A DNA stretch of 38,975 nucleotides from Helochares maculicollis. Lineage: Eukaryota > Arthropoda > Insecta > Coleoptera > Hydrophilidae. Both the position numbers and the translations under genes were made by a program. Of the stretch, positions 9,761 through 22,700 are shown piece after piece (the stretch's first letter is position 1; every line of letters begins with the position of its first letter). The notes below the pieces were generated by a model. That model was not told the DNA's origin. It did not search any database and worked only from the letters and a program-made list of their open reading frames with translations. The stretch spans positions 1-38,975 of the forward strand of contig JAWQRO010000439.1 of NCBI GenBank assembly GCA_033557835.1, given 5' to 3'.

Positions 9761-12120
9761 TATATTACTTGTTACATCTTCGAGATCCAATAGCTGTTTA
9801 AAGAAAGTAAAAGAATTAATAAAGTAGTTTATCCATACCATAACTAGAGAAAGTATTGCAATGTCAACACTGATGTTTATTAGTAGAGTGCACAAATGAT
9901 GATTGCGTTAAATTTATAAGGGCTCTCAATATTCGTGTTTAGATTAGAGAAATTGATTTTTGTGTATATCATCCATAAAAAGTGTAAGCAAAGCTGAGCA
10001 ACAGACACACATTCTGTAAGATATGAAATAAGAACAGAACTTAATGAAGGACTACGAATAAAGATTAATAAATGTTTAACACAAATTTAACATTCATGTA
10101 TTCACCTTCAAAAGCATTTTAGCTTAATAATATGGCTTAAAATAAAGACATTATAGGTTGAAAGATGTATTGGACCTACATTTTAATCTCCCCCTTTGTT
10201 TGACAAGCTTTTGTATGTAGCTCGTACCAGTTTTCTCAGTATTTAAAAGCACGCAAATGAAATCTAGAAAGTATTAATTTTTGGCCGCACATTGAAACTG
10301 TCTACAAGTGCAGCCATGGTTCGCTTAGAAGGAATATTTTGCTGCTGGAAAACGATATAAAAAATCAATCCATCAAACTCAAGAATAGAAACAATTTGAA
10401 ATTCTATGACTTGTACACATATAAAGAGTGCAACCACCGAATTTTTGCATGAGTTTCGATTTTCACGTAAAAAATTTACTTTTATTATAAATCCTTAAAG
10501 CTATTTAGAGAAATAAAACTGTACGATAGAAAATAAATTAATTTCAGCTAAATTCATGACTGTTTCCCACTCGCAATGTCTATCTAAATAATTCAGGGTA
10601 GATATTCATGAAGAGGCACCAAGTTAAGACACACGCAAAAGGATAAATTAATTCAATAATTGTTTTATGTTATACTTTAGATAAATAATGCAAAGAAACC
10701 AAGGCTGATTAGTACACCAGGTTTAAATAAATACCGCCCGACGTGCTGCATCAAGGTTTGAAAATGATTTTGTTTCGAAATGCACATTCAATTATTGAAA
10801 ACAAACAATAATTATTTTTTTCCAATTCGAAGCAATTCCCAATTCGCACGAACGAAGTGACAGTTAATGTCGACCCGTTCATGGATGTTTTTGTTGGTTT
10901 TCTATTTGTAGAGCGATCGGAGTTAGCCGCAATGCTCGTTTTACTTTTAATTTTCATTTTAATTCCAAATAGTGGCAGTAATTTAATTATGAGTTTAAGG
11001 ATCTGCGCGGACTTAACATTCGTCGCGAGGAACAAAAGTTTTCCAATCGAGTCCTTTTAAATGCAAGGAAGCCATTTTTGTGCACTATTTTGTAATTATA
11101 TGTTTTAAACTACGACAATGGAGGCATCTAGTGCAAATTTTGTTTAGTACAAAAATATTTAATAGATGTAACTGGTACACTTATTTTTGCCTGTATATGT
11201 TTTCAAGACTCACTTAGCACAAGTACAAGCATTATGTCTTGGATTTTCTAAGACTTAATCATGATATGTGTTCTTGATTATTTATACTATAATGATGTCT
11301 TGTTTTCTACAAATAATAAATAACAGTTTCCAAGTACTTCACAAGTTGGATTTATTTTCTTAGAGATAGATTGATGAAAAAAATTAAGAGTTTTGGCATA
11401 AAGGTCGCAACTTTCAGAATGAAAATCCTTAATTTTAATGCCGAGTTCAATACGTTAAGTAAAGTGCATCGTTTTATTTTTGATGTTCAGTGCTTTCAAT
11501 CTTCCAACGGCGTTTTTTCAACTTTTTTTAAGTTTCAAAGTGTTTAAATTCAAATTGTTTAAATAGAAAATAAAAAGAATAATGCTTTTGACTTGTGTGA
11601 TTTTTTCACGTGCAAGACATTAAACTATAAAATATGGTGGATTTTTGCTTCATATGCAGGTTTTTATTGTTATTATGTAGATTCCCTTATAATTTTACGA
11701 TCTAGTGCAGATATTTTCAATGTGTGCAAGAATTGGGCATCAGCAGGCAAAATAGCAGAAGGTTAATATTTCCAGCTTGGTGAATATAAGTGCCCCCAAT
11801 AATGATTAAAACTGTAAAGTTAGCGCCAAAGTTGCTACAATTACTCACACACATACACGTTTTTGGGCTACATCATTTATGTATTTTTAAACGACATTGC
11901 ACCAAGATCTGCAATTGTAGGAGAAATTCTACTTTTAGTAAACAATATTCATTCTAAAATTATATTTAATTTTGGAATGTCATCTGCGGCTGCGTTTTGT
12001 AATCTCACGCCAAATCAGTGTTTGTATATATTTCAAATAAAATTTTATATTTCCTGTTCGTACCTATATGGAAGGGATAAGTTAACAACAATTTATTACT
12101 TATGCCATATATTCTGGAGC
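9761..12120. other. Gene-poor stretch upstream of FGFR
   Basis: Mostly very AT-rich with scattered stops. The part at 10840-11060 stands out for its higher complexity and many CpG steps (CGAACGAAG, GTCGACCCG, GAGCGATCGG, TGCGCGGAC, CGTCGCGAGG) mixed with TTAATTA-type sites. It is open on both strands, but neither translation resembles a known family. It could be a conserved regulatory element or a 5' exon. The 109-codon open frame at 11863-12192 looks like a chance frame. Confidence 0.4.
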
Positions 12121-12214
12121 TCAGTAAACAGGTTACAGTTTAAAGTTGACTTTCAAGAAGTAACAGTGTCCCCGTCCGGGATGGTGCTCTGAAAGCGCCG
12201 AACGCCGGGTGTTC
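12121..12214 (+). other. fgfr: Candidate 5' untranslated exon of FGFR
   Basis: A CpG-rich stretch (CCCGTCCGGGATGG ... GCGCCGAACGCCGGG) stands out in AT-rich sequence and ends at a strong donor, GTTC|GTAAGT (GT at 12215-12216). The next acceptor upstream of the FGFR start codon is TTGTTGCAG at 13617-13625, and no coding is needed between them. A TCAGT at 12121 resembles an arthropod initiator, but the real 5' end is unknown. The exon holds a three-codon upstream ORF (ATG GTG CTC TGA at 12181), which could dampen translation if the exon is used. Inference only; RNA evidence would decide. Confidence 0.4.
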
Positions 12215-13625
12215 GTAAGTCCTTTTTGTTTACCATTTAAGTATAGAACGAATAAATAATAGAATCAATTTATAATATAATGGTACCTAATAGATAAGAT
12301 TCTCTTTACATCGACGTTTCTCATTTATTTCGGACTCGTTACGGTTCCTTGAAGAAGGTCTAGATTGTCGTATTAATTAATACACAAAAGACAGTGGCGG
12401 TCTGTCTGTTGGTTTATTTACTTAATTAAAATCACTTTGATCTAACGAAAAAATTGAAATAGTTCTGTTGAATATTTAAACATTGCTGAATTGAATACGC
12501 GCTACTGTTATATCTTAATCGCTGATCCGAAAATAAATTGCGATAGCTTTGTTTTCGATATTATACGCCGAAAAAGTCAGTTCTGAAAACTGACCACATC
12601 ACATTGTTAGTTTTAAAACGGCGTGTTGATTGAGTTTTCTTATTTTTAGCCCTCAGCCAATTTCTTAGAGCACACGATTTCAGAGAGGCCAATCAATCTA
12701 TTTATGGATTCACACGGTGCGCGTCGTACTTAGATTTGAAAAACTTCCACCGGAAAATCCATCCTCAACAACAAACGGATGTTGTTAGAAACATTCATCA
12801 AAGTACTTTTGGTTAATATAGCTACATCGATTGAGGCGGGCGTCTGTAAAGGATATTGGAATTAAAAATACCGCCGCCCACTGCTATCAGGAATTACTAA
12901 TTTAAAACTACATCCAAGTGCGGTAAGACCTATAAGTTTTTGCTCCTAAGCCTCTGACCTGTAAGATATCGAGGTAATTCGCTTTGTTGTACTTACCGAT
13001 TCATCATGTGCTGTTTCGATTGACCTTTGAATCAATTTCGGTGCACACACCGCAAGGGTAAATAAATTTTAAAAATTCGATGCAGAAACTAATGGTCAGA
13101 TAAAAGAAGGGAGCAGAGAAAGAATCAACCAATTTAAACGTAATTATCTTGTTTAGAACGGTAAATAAGCGATTAGCCAATTAACACTAGTTGCTCAGAA
13201 GAAAATATTGACGACATTCGTAAACAAAGCAGAGAAGTGATTTGCGCCTGCTTTATTCCAATTCGATAAATTTTTGCCTCGCACGTTCGTTTCACTTGAT
13301 CTCCTAACCTATGCCTTAATTAATTGACTTATAATCCGCTCTACTTGACTTATCAAAGCTCGAAATCCCTTGGACCAGACGTCTTTTTCCTGCTAGACGT
13401 CCATCTCTTATCAGTGACGTGATCTTCTACATGGTTTTCAAGTCCGTCCAGGCTATTTATTATGGTAATATATACGCACAAGTCTCATGATCTACTTCAA
13501 TTTTCTACGGCCCAATCTTTTTGAGCGAGGCTTTTAATTCCCGTGCAGGAACCTTTAGCATTTTTCGCTTAACGCTCATTATATTTTTATAAAATAAGAC
13601 TTAACGAACTTTTTTTTTGTTGCAG
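12215..13625. other. Putative 5' UTR intron; no gene seen
   Basis: If the exon ending at 12214 is real, this is the first intron of FGFR. It ends with a T-rich tract and TTGTTGCAG at 13625. Around 12840-12930 there are short GC-rich patches (GAGGCGGGCGTC, CCGCCGCCC) that could be regulatory. I see no coding or transposon signature. Confidence 0.4.
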
Positions 13626-13644
13626 GAACCTTGAGAGAAGACTG

Positions 13645-13738
13645 ATGGAGAAAATGAGATATTCGCTGCATTTATTTTCAATTATTTGTTTTGTGTCCCT
13701 CACAATGTCATTAAATCCACACGATGAAAGTTCTCTAG
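13645..13738 (+). CDS. fgfr: FGFR first coding exon: signal peptide
   Basis: The acceptor TTGTTGCAG ends at 13625, and a 19-base leader precedes ATG at 13645. The exon encodes 31 residues: a basic start (MEKMR), a hydrophobic core (HLFSIICFVSLTM) and a likely cleavage site after about residue 22, followed by the mature N-terminus LNPHDESSL. It ends in phase 1 at the donor CTAG|GTAAGA. It directs the receptor to the secretory pathway. Confidence 0.9.
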
Positions 13739-16700
13739 GTAAGATTTCAATGACAATTCAAGCCTTTGCTTAGTTCGCGTTTGATGTTTAGTTTTGCTAA
13801 TAACATAACCTGCTGCAGTTTAATTACGAATTCGTGTGAGCATTTGGTAGGGTTTTTGCTAGCAGATAGTTTTTAATTAAAAGGCTCAATGAATACGTAA
13901 AAATTGCAACGCCATAAAAAAATCTAGTTGCTAAGATACGGTAAAAAACTCCGTTGGAGCTTCAGTGTCAAGAGCTGCAAATTTATTTCATGCAATGTAA
14001 TTTTAAATTCACTTGAAGATTTGCTAGGGTTTTTAAATCTATTCTCATTCCATTAAACTGCGTTAAACTATCCTACTGGTTCCTTGTGAACATATTATTT
14101 TAGACATCTCATCAATTGATAATAGCGAATAACCATTGTTTGAAAAAAGTCTTGCTTACTTGAACATGATATTTTCCTTGCGGATAGTTTTTAATTGTAA
14201 ATTAGGTTCCATGAGTTGCTTTACATTTACGTAAAATTGCATCGTAATGTTGAGATATAGTGAAAATCTGGGTTGAAGCTTCATTGTCAAATGCTGCAAG
14301 TATATCTTATTTGCAGTTTAATTTTAAATTCATTTGGAGAATGTTTGATTGGACTTGATAGAGCCATTGAGCCAAGTCTATCTTCTCAACTAATTATCCC
14401 TTATAACACCACAAAACAATTGCAAACCCAACACTTATCAATGTACATATGTAAATGCAAACACTGAAGCATGTCTATATCCTTTAAGCCAAACCGAACT
14501 ATGCAAGATATTCCTTATTAAATTTTCACAATGGTTTTTGTTAATAAAAGAGTTAAGGGTCAGTTTCATCAGAAAAAAATAGAATTGAACTGAAGTTAAG
14601 TGGTTTTTTTTGTGGTTTGCACCTCCAAATGAAGTCAAGAACCCCATGAGCATCCTGTTCATATTTTCGACAAGAAAATATGTAATCTCCTGACTCACAA
14701 GTCAGTAAGTCAACTACTTTCATTTTATATTTATACGAAGAAAGAAGCACACTTCTTAGTCTACCAATTAAAGTACCAGCAATTTTGCCATAATAAAACC
14801 ATTATCCAATGGCCCCTTAAGGGGTGAATAATTTACACTTTCATAGTAAAATCTTCTGTTATTAAGTTGATATAACTCTTTGAGTTTTTCTTTCATGTCA
14901 AGGGTTATTTCTGTATAGAGATCAGTTTTAGGCAGCTGCAACTACTCTTCTGGTTGATCCCATTTTCGCAATCTGTCGATGTTTCTATCACCTTCTATGC
15001 CTCAATGCCTCTTTCACCCCACCAGGTGAATGTCTATATTAATTCTTTTCAACACATGAGTTCTATTGACAGCTTCAGCTATCAAATATCTAGGTCCGCT
15101 ATTTTGGTACACATTTCCGAGACTTTGTATGGTACCAAAGGTGCCCGTTCGACTAAAAAATGTCCCATCCCTCTTAATTGGAATTGTCCTCAGGCTTGCA
15201 AATATTACATATACCTCCGCTGTACAAATGGAGGCTTCCGAGGGTAGTTTATAGATTTGCTAACTTGAAGCGAAGGAATCTTTAAATAAAAGATTTATCA
15301 CAACTGGTTATTTCTAACCAACCAGTAAGTTTTCCTATCATAAATTTCTTCAGCTTACATAAGTTTTGTTCTTCAACAATCTCTAAGGATCTGTTACTTA
15401 TACGACACTCGGATATTATGTAGAACTCATTCACTGTGCTTTGATTTAGATGGCACTACACTCGCACCTTCACAATTTTCTTCTTTTTTGACTTCTGGGC
15501 AATAGAGATCGTCAGGCTTCTTCCTCTTGAGCCTTCATTTAAAGTCGTCTTGTTTCCAGAGTTTGGTAGCTTCGACATGGGTTGGTTATGTAATCGTTCT
15601 GCATGTTTCTGTGCATGGAGTATTATTTCTTCGGTCACAGTCGTCAGTTGGAGATCTTCTTTTTAGCAAACTTTGGAGCAACAGCATTATTTCTTAATAC
15701 TTTGTTCTGAAAGCGTTGAATTATTTGTACATTGTCACCCCGCAGAGGCGTACCCCCATAGTTGCACTCCATATGTCCAAATAAGTTTCAATGACTATTT
15801 ATAGAGCAGTCATTTATCAGATATTGTCAGTTTAGAGCTTCACTTCATCAACCAATAGATTCTGATATCTAATCTTCAATTCTTCATGTTATTTCTTAGC
15901 GTGCCCTGTCCACCTATTCCTACTATTTTGCTGAACTTGTATGTGGGATTAAGATGTTGATAATCATCAAAAGCAAGTAGTTTTCCCTTTTTTATTTGTA
16001 AGACTGGCAGATGCTGATTTTTTCTCACTTAGTTTTATTTGTCACTGCTTCGTCCTTTAATACACATTGTCAACGAATTCTTGCAGTTTGGTAGTGGCTT
16101 GTTCTTTGTTACTTTATTTCACTAGTATTGCCTCATCGTTAGCAAAAATGTCAATAGGACAATTCTGTATCTATGGAGTATCACACTTATACAGCAGGTA
16201 AAGAATGGGCTCCAGCTCGTTGCCCTTTAGAACGCCTGACTTGATTAGCTTTAATTCTATCTCTAAATCTTCAAGCTTAACTCTAAAGTATTTGTTGCAA
16301 ATATAGGAATCTAGTATCTTGGCAAATGTGCGTAGTATAATTTTATAGAATGTGTTCTTTAGTCTAGTGTGCCAAAACTTTTCGAAGGTCTGGGCAACGT
16401 TGAGGAAGAAAACTGTCTTTCTTCTCTAGATTTTTCTAGATACCATCTGTGGTAGTGGCTTGTTCTTTGTTACTTTATTTCACTAGTATTGCCTCATCGT
16501 TGGCAAAAGTGTGGAATGCTTGTTGCGAACTCCAAACTGATGTGGTGGCATGAGGTTCCACTTTTCTGTTATTGGTTTTAGTCTTTTAAGCAATATCTTC
16601 TCCAAAACCTTTGATATCACTGGTATAAATGAGATTGGTCTATATGATGCTGCCTCGTGATGAGGCTTGCCCAGTTTTAGCAACATAAATACTTTGAATA

Positions 16701-19700
16701 CTTTCCATATACCTGGGATGTATTTTAATTTGAAAACAACATTAAAAAGTTTTGTTGATGTAACCATTCCTTTTTGTGATAGCTCGTTTAGAATTGCTCC
16801 TGTGGTAAGGTTCTTTATTTGGACTTAAGTTTCTTTCGATCTCATTGTAAGCCTCTTTCAGTGTTGCGAGTTGAAGTGGAGGGATAAAGATTCTTACTTC
16901 AACACCTTGATCTGGAACCATTTGTATAGATCACGATGAAATGAGCGCATTTCGATGTCCCCCAAATAGTTGCTGTTTCTATTATTCTCTGGAGGTGATC
17001 CATAATCCGGTATATATAGTATTAGTTTTGAGATTCAATTGGAAATACTCTCTTATACTGTAAAACGGATTCAGTCGCGATTGATGTCCTTGCCTAGTTA
17101 TGTTTTGTGTTAAGAAAAGCATGCACCAAAGGTGAATTCTTCTTGCTAATTCAGAACGATTAAATAAGACTATCCATAGACCATGAATAAGATCATATAG
17201 TTAACTATTATCCTAGTATTTGAAGATTTACTTGAATTCTTAAATATATTCTCATTCCATTTGGGCTGTCGTAAGCTATCCTTCTATGTCCTTGTAAACT
17301 TAAACTGTCAATCGATAATATCGAAAAGGGTAATGTAGAGGGTGTTAGTAAACTTGCTCCGACGAACCATTACTTGATAAATACTATTTTTGTCTTGTCC
17401 CACTTGAATATAATAGTTTCCTAGGAGGTAGTTTTCAATTTAAAGTAGAATACAATCAATTTAACCGTTAGTTTATGTATCTTGAGCAAAAACTGAGTTG
17501 CTGTCAACCGGTAAAAAGGGCATTCCACTTAGAAACTTCTTTAATCCCTGAACGTATTTAATTTTTAATATAAGATATTGAAAATATACAAGATTTCCAA
17601 AACGCAACTTTAAAGCAAAAATTTTTCTGAAAATCCTATCTTTTGTCACATGAGTGGTACCATTTTTGGAAGTGGTGCATATTAATTTATGATTATTAAT
17701 TATATTATAAACGTAGCTTTTCTCCAACTATTTTGTAAAATAAAACAACTGCGGTGGATAAACTGTCCTCCGCAACATCTTTGGTAATATTCAAAGACAA
17801 AAGACATTGGACTCTGCCGAAACTATTCTGACATTATCGTTAGGTTGAAATTCACGTTCCAAGTTAGCGTTGAGTAAAACTAGATGATGCAGTTGAGCTA
17901 AGTTGATTTTGTTTTCTCACCAAATTATCAAATAATGAAGTAAATATTGCCAAATCTCATGCAGTATTAATAAGCTTACAAATCTGAAGTGCCTCCACTC
18001 AACAGTCCAGTATAAATGTATAAATGTAGTCCTTAAATATACTTGCGGAACTTAATATGGTTGTTTCGTTTTAAGTCACCATTGCTGCTGCTGGCGAAAA
18101 CCCAATTATATGTGTTCTCCCAAAAAAACGTGAACATATGTGCTATGTCATTTTTCGGAAATCCATCTCAAAACAGTGTGAGGTAATCTATGTAGCGGTA
18201 TCTCAAAAGCGTTGATTCTAGTGATGAGTAAATTTTAATTAAGATTCTTCTTCAAAACTATGAAAATAGGTATTTCTTCGTTTTTAAAATGTAATGAAAA
18301 TGGGAGCTAAGGGGCAATAAGTGATTTTTTTAATAAAAATTCTCGTAATTTCTTAACCGTTGAGTACAGAAACGATATGCAGGTAGTCTGAAAGACCAGA
18401 GAAGTGGCTTTATAGAAGTACCAATAGTTCACAAAATGTTCCTGGTACAAGTAACAAAACTGAGCTGTTAATTCTTCTTCAAAAGTAGCCAGGCCCGGGA
18501 TTCACAAACTTTCCACCCCGCTTCAATTCTAGAGGAGAAGGTTCTTAAAACTCAAAACCAATAATAAAGCCTAAATTTTACAATAAGGTAGTTTTAATCC
18601 CTATCTCTTTCCTTGTTTGTTATTACATCTGCCAGTTTATTTGTCAAATTAATTTTGCTGATTTTATGAAAAGTTTAAACTGACAAAATGTTCTTTAATT
18701 AACTAGAATTGAATAAAGGAGTAGATTTGATATGTTTTGCTCTTGAGGGCGGCTTCATTTTAGAGTTAGGAAATTGTTTCAAAAGGTAGATTTTCTGGTA
18801 ATGGCTCTATCGAGGCTTTGCATTGACGACATTTATTTTAATGCTGCAAATTTATTTATATGCAAACTATTTTTGATGATAAACCTTTGACGAAATCGAT
18901 AATAAGTTAAAAATCATTGTCAAGAGATGTTTCTATAAAAGCGTATGTGTATTCATTTTCGCAACAGATTTGTTTTGGAGCAGATCAGGTTGCCTATCAA
19001 GTAGGGGGTTCCCGTTGCACTACTCGTATATAAAATTTGATAGTGCAGTCTTTATTCAGGAGTTTTAGAAGTGTTTGGGAACCCTATTGCCCAAAACAGT
19101 TGTCTTATAGTTTCAATTTCAGATCGTTTTAATATCTGCCTCATTTTTCAAATCACGTCTCTAATAATATTCACTTAATAATTCTGGTTGTAAGTAATGC
19201 CAATGGTTCTGAAAAACTGGGGCACAATTTGTTGTTAAAGATATTAGCTGAATTAATAGTAGTTTCTAATGTTTTTAAATAAAACTGGTTATCCATTTTC
19301 AAGCCTGAAACGGAGCCTGTGTCTGAGCCTGAGTCTGAGCCTGGGCCGGAGCCTGAGCCAGAGTCAGAGCCTGAGCCTGAACCGGAGCTGGAGCCGGATC
19401 CAAAGCCCAAGCGTGAGACTGAGCCTGAGCCTTAGCTGTGACGATAACAGCTGTAGATATTTTCATATCGTCGACATATCTAAGAGTGTAAACTTCGAGT
19501 CCACTGGGCTCCTGATAGACTCTCTGCTATTGATTTGCCTAATCAATATAGGTTAAATTATAAAAAAATACGTGCGTAATGGAAGAGCTGACGTAAATGA
19601 ATCGTGTGAAAACACTTTATACGTATTTACACAAATAATCAGTACGATGATTTGCACCTGTAAATGATTTGTGCAATTTCTTTGCATTTGCACAATAATT

Positions 19701-22700
19701 CGATAGAAGGTGATATTAGTCGTCACGATGTGTTGATCTGTGGTAGGTGGTAACTGCAGGCGATCCCAAAGCATACTTTTGAAATAGAATAGAAATTATT
19801 AGGTTCCTTGCAGGACAGAGCTTATCAAAAGTGTTTTGTATTGTATGCTGACATTGATTGACTAGTGACATATCACATGACTATTACCAACACAAACTCA
19901 ACATTTTAACTTGTTGATATTTGTTCAAAGTAAGGAAGACTAGATTTTCAGCGACGCCTCTGATAGTGGCTGACAAAATCTATTCTTCGTTACACTCAGC
20001 AATAATTTTTGGATTGACATCCCATTTTCACGCGTTTAGTCAGCAACTAACAACCTACGGCTGATGAAACGTTCTTTCTGAATTTAAAACTTTCACCTAT
20101 TAACCCTTGTCTTTGAGACAAATTATTCCTTTACTTTAAATTTACATTGCAGGACCTTCAAAGGCAAATGTGACATTGCGATTTGTCGACAACAATTTTC
20201 ATATTGACGATGATGACCATCATGAGGTGTACGAAAAGCATAACTCAACTATCGAAAGGAAACCAGAGTTTGTCAATCCTAAAAAAATGCAGAAAACCGT
20301 CGTAAAACCCGCTGGAAACATGGCAACTCTGAAGTGTAAGGCCAGTGGGAATCCTCAACCCAACATAACATGGTACAAAGATGAAAAAGCGCCAGAAAGG
20401 CATTTAGGAGATATAAGATACAACACTTGGTCTCTGGTGTTGGAAGATCTGGTCACGACGGATAGTGGCGAATACAAATGCGTGGTTTGCAACATACTCG
20501 GTTGCATAAACTTTACGTATACTGTCGACGTAGTAGGTAAGTTCAGCCTGTGGTCGTCATCCCGCAAAAATAAACGAAATTTAATGATCATCATTTAATT
20601 GTATTTATTTTTAATTTCACAACCTCAGAACGCTTCCCTTCAAAACCATATATAAAAGAGGGTTACCCCCAAAACGCTACCGTACTGATAAACAGTTCTG
20701 TAGTGATGGAATGTCCCCAAATCATAGCAGATTTAGAGCCTTACGTATATTGGATCAAATCCACCAATATATCAGGAAACAACAACACTATTCCCAATGG
20801 AACCGTCCTGAAGGTATTTGAATTGAATTCAAGGTTACGGACTCTTAAGCTTTTCCAAGCGGTTTGGTGGAGGATCATTTTGGGCAGGGCTTAACACTTT
20901 CATCTCTACAAGCAAGACGACTCTTAAGCACTTTCGCTTCATCTAAATACTTTTATCGTAAACAAGCCATTTAGATTCATCGTTGCACCTACCATCAAAA
21001 TAGCATGTTCATAACTGTCTGGAAGCTTCGTTATTTAAGTCTCTTTCTAGGAGTTTGGAATCTTTATACCTCCCTCTTGACGTCATCCTTTTTGAATTGC
21101 TTTCTGTTCTTGACACTTCTATTATTTTGCATCAAAGCTCACCCCCTTCCAATTTCCTCTAGTCAGCTCTCACCAATAAGCCTTTCCATGAAACTACCAA
21201 TCAATAAAAACTTCATTTCCGCTACTTCTTAGCCTTAGACTTTCTTCAAAACAACTCTTTAGAAAAGACTTCCTGAAAATCACAGCTCCTGATACGGAAT
21301 TGTCTTTTTTAAGAATCCTGTTTGCGTTTCGTTCTAAAACTTATGTCTTGATAGACGAAGCGCCTCATTTCTTATTCTTCTTCTTGCACAATGTCAAAAC
21401 GATGACTCATGAATATCTTTCTGCTGATCTCCATCTCGGAGTCCGCTAAAACATCTATCAGAATATTTCTCTTGTGACCACTCAATTACTGTTAAGGGAC
21501 TCTCCGTTCTATTTGTAATCAATAACATAATTTCATTATCATTACTATTACTATTTATTTAATGTATATATGTTCAATAACAACAATTTAAATGACACGT
21601 TTGTTAAAACTAAGCATTTCATTTTTAGAAAGGTATCACAGTCGTCCTATTTTAACAGAACAAGTTGCAAACGCAACTATACCTATCGGAGGAAGTACTA
21701 ATTTGACTTGCAAATTTGTGTCTGACTTAAGCCCTACTGTTTATTGGGTAAAGGGTCTATACGAAGTTAATATAAACAATAATACAACGCATATTAAGGT
21801 ATTTTTTAACTCTACCACTAATTTTATGTTTTTTATTTACTAATTTTTGCCACGATCTAAATAGTCTCTAATGTTGCATGTAAATGTAAAGGCGCATAGC
21901 GAACAGAATAGCAGTCGTAGACGTTTTCCTAGATGATAAATTTGATGAACATATCTGTTTGTTTAGCAACTGCCCGGCTCGCATCCTGAAGTCCTCGAGC
22001 TAAATAATGTGACGTACGAAAACGAAGGGTGGTACACCTGCGTAGCAGCAAATACTTTAGGGCACACTTATTCCAGTGCCTACTTGAAAGTAGTCGAATG
22101 TAAGTATTGTGCAGAGAAACCAAGTTACTTATGGCATCTTATCAGGATTCCGTCAATTGTTCTCCTCCTGTCTATTGTAGTAGTGTACATTGCTTACAGG
22201 AGTGTAAAGACCATGCGAAAACTCAATGCCTATTAAACTAATAACAACAGAAAAGCAGTATACATTGATTGTTGTCCTTCTAGTCGTAGGAATAACGAAT
22301 TAGCTACTAGTACCCTACTATTTTTATGTAAAAATTTAATAAAACCATTGTTCCTACAGACGTTTATTTTATTGTGACTGCGTTATAGTAATGAGATCAA
22401 ACAATAAAACTGCTACAATCAACGCTACTGTCATCGTACCAAATAATTTGACCTTTGACCCAACTGGATAGTACCAACCGTCTCGCTATAAAATCCTTTC
22501 ATGTGTCATAGACTAAGAAACATTATCTCTTGCAGCGATCGAGCAAGAGGCGCAACCACAATCCATGGTTGTTCATGTCTTGATCCTGGTCCTCATAGCG
22601 TTTCTTTCCATAGGCACCTGCATTCTAATCATTATAGTCCGAAAGTTGAAACAGTAAGTTATTTTCCTTTTTTAGTGTGTTTTTGCTTCCGAATTTACAT

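Larger units (their letters stand above)
13739..20152 (+). other. FGFR intron 1 (6.4 kb)
   Basis: Bounded by GTAAGA and TTACATTGCAG. It holds a tandem duplication (from 13855), two minus-strand non-LTR fragments (14560-15245, 15440-16990) and an imperfect GAGCCT repeat (19310-19434). Between 17330 and 19310, and from 19435 to the acceptor, I see only AT-rich sequence with short chance frames. A long first intron that accepts insertions is usual for a regulated receptor gene, and enhancers could lie here, but none can be recognised. Confidence 0.85.

Noticed and set aside
9522..9827. 101-codon plus-strand ORF
   Set aside because: It lies antisense to a mariner remnant whose motifs are recognisable on the minus strand.
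11863..12192. 109-codon plus-strand ORF
   Set aside because: Composition fits a chance frame in AT-rich DNA, there is no recognisable domain, and its end overlaps the more plausible 5' UTR exon in a way that gives no useful protein.
14954..15247. 97-codon plus-strand ORF
   Set aside because: It is antisense to the RNase H-like remnant on the minus strand, which shows ordered family motifs.
19171..19410. Gly-Ser-rich minus-strand ORF, silk- or linker-like
   Set aside because: It is the complement reading of the GAGCCT microsatellite, without coding context on either side.
21005..21232. Hydrophobic plus-strand ORF between exons A and B as a third transmembrane exon
   Set aside because: It has no acceptor or donor in a usable phase and lies before D3 is complete, so it would not give a sensible receptor.
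20629..21798. Exons A and B as parts of two successive Ig domains (a three-Ig receptor)
   Set aside because: Both encode the same first half of D3 with one cysteine each, only one second half (exon C) exists, and joining A to B breaks the frame.
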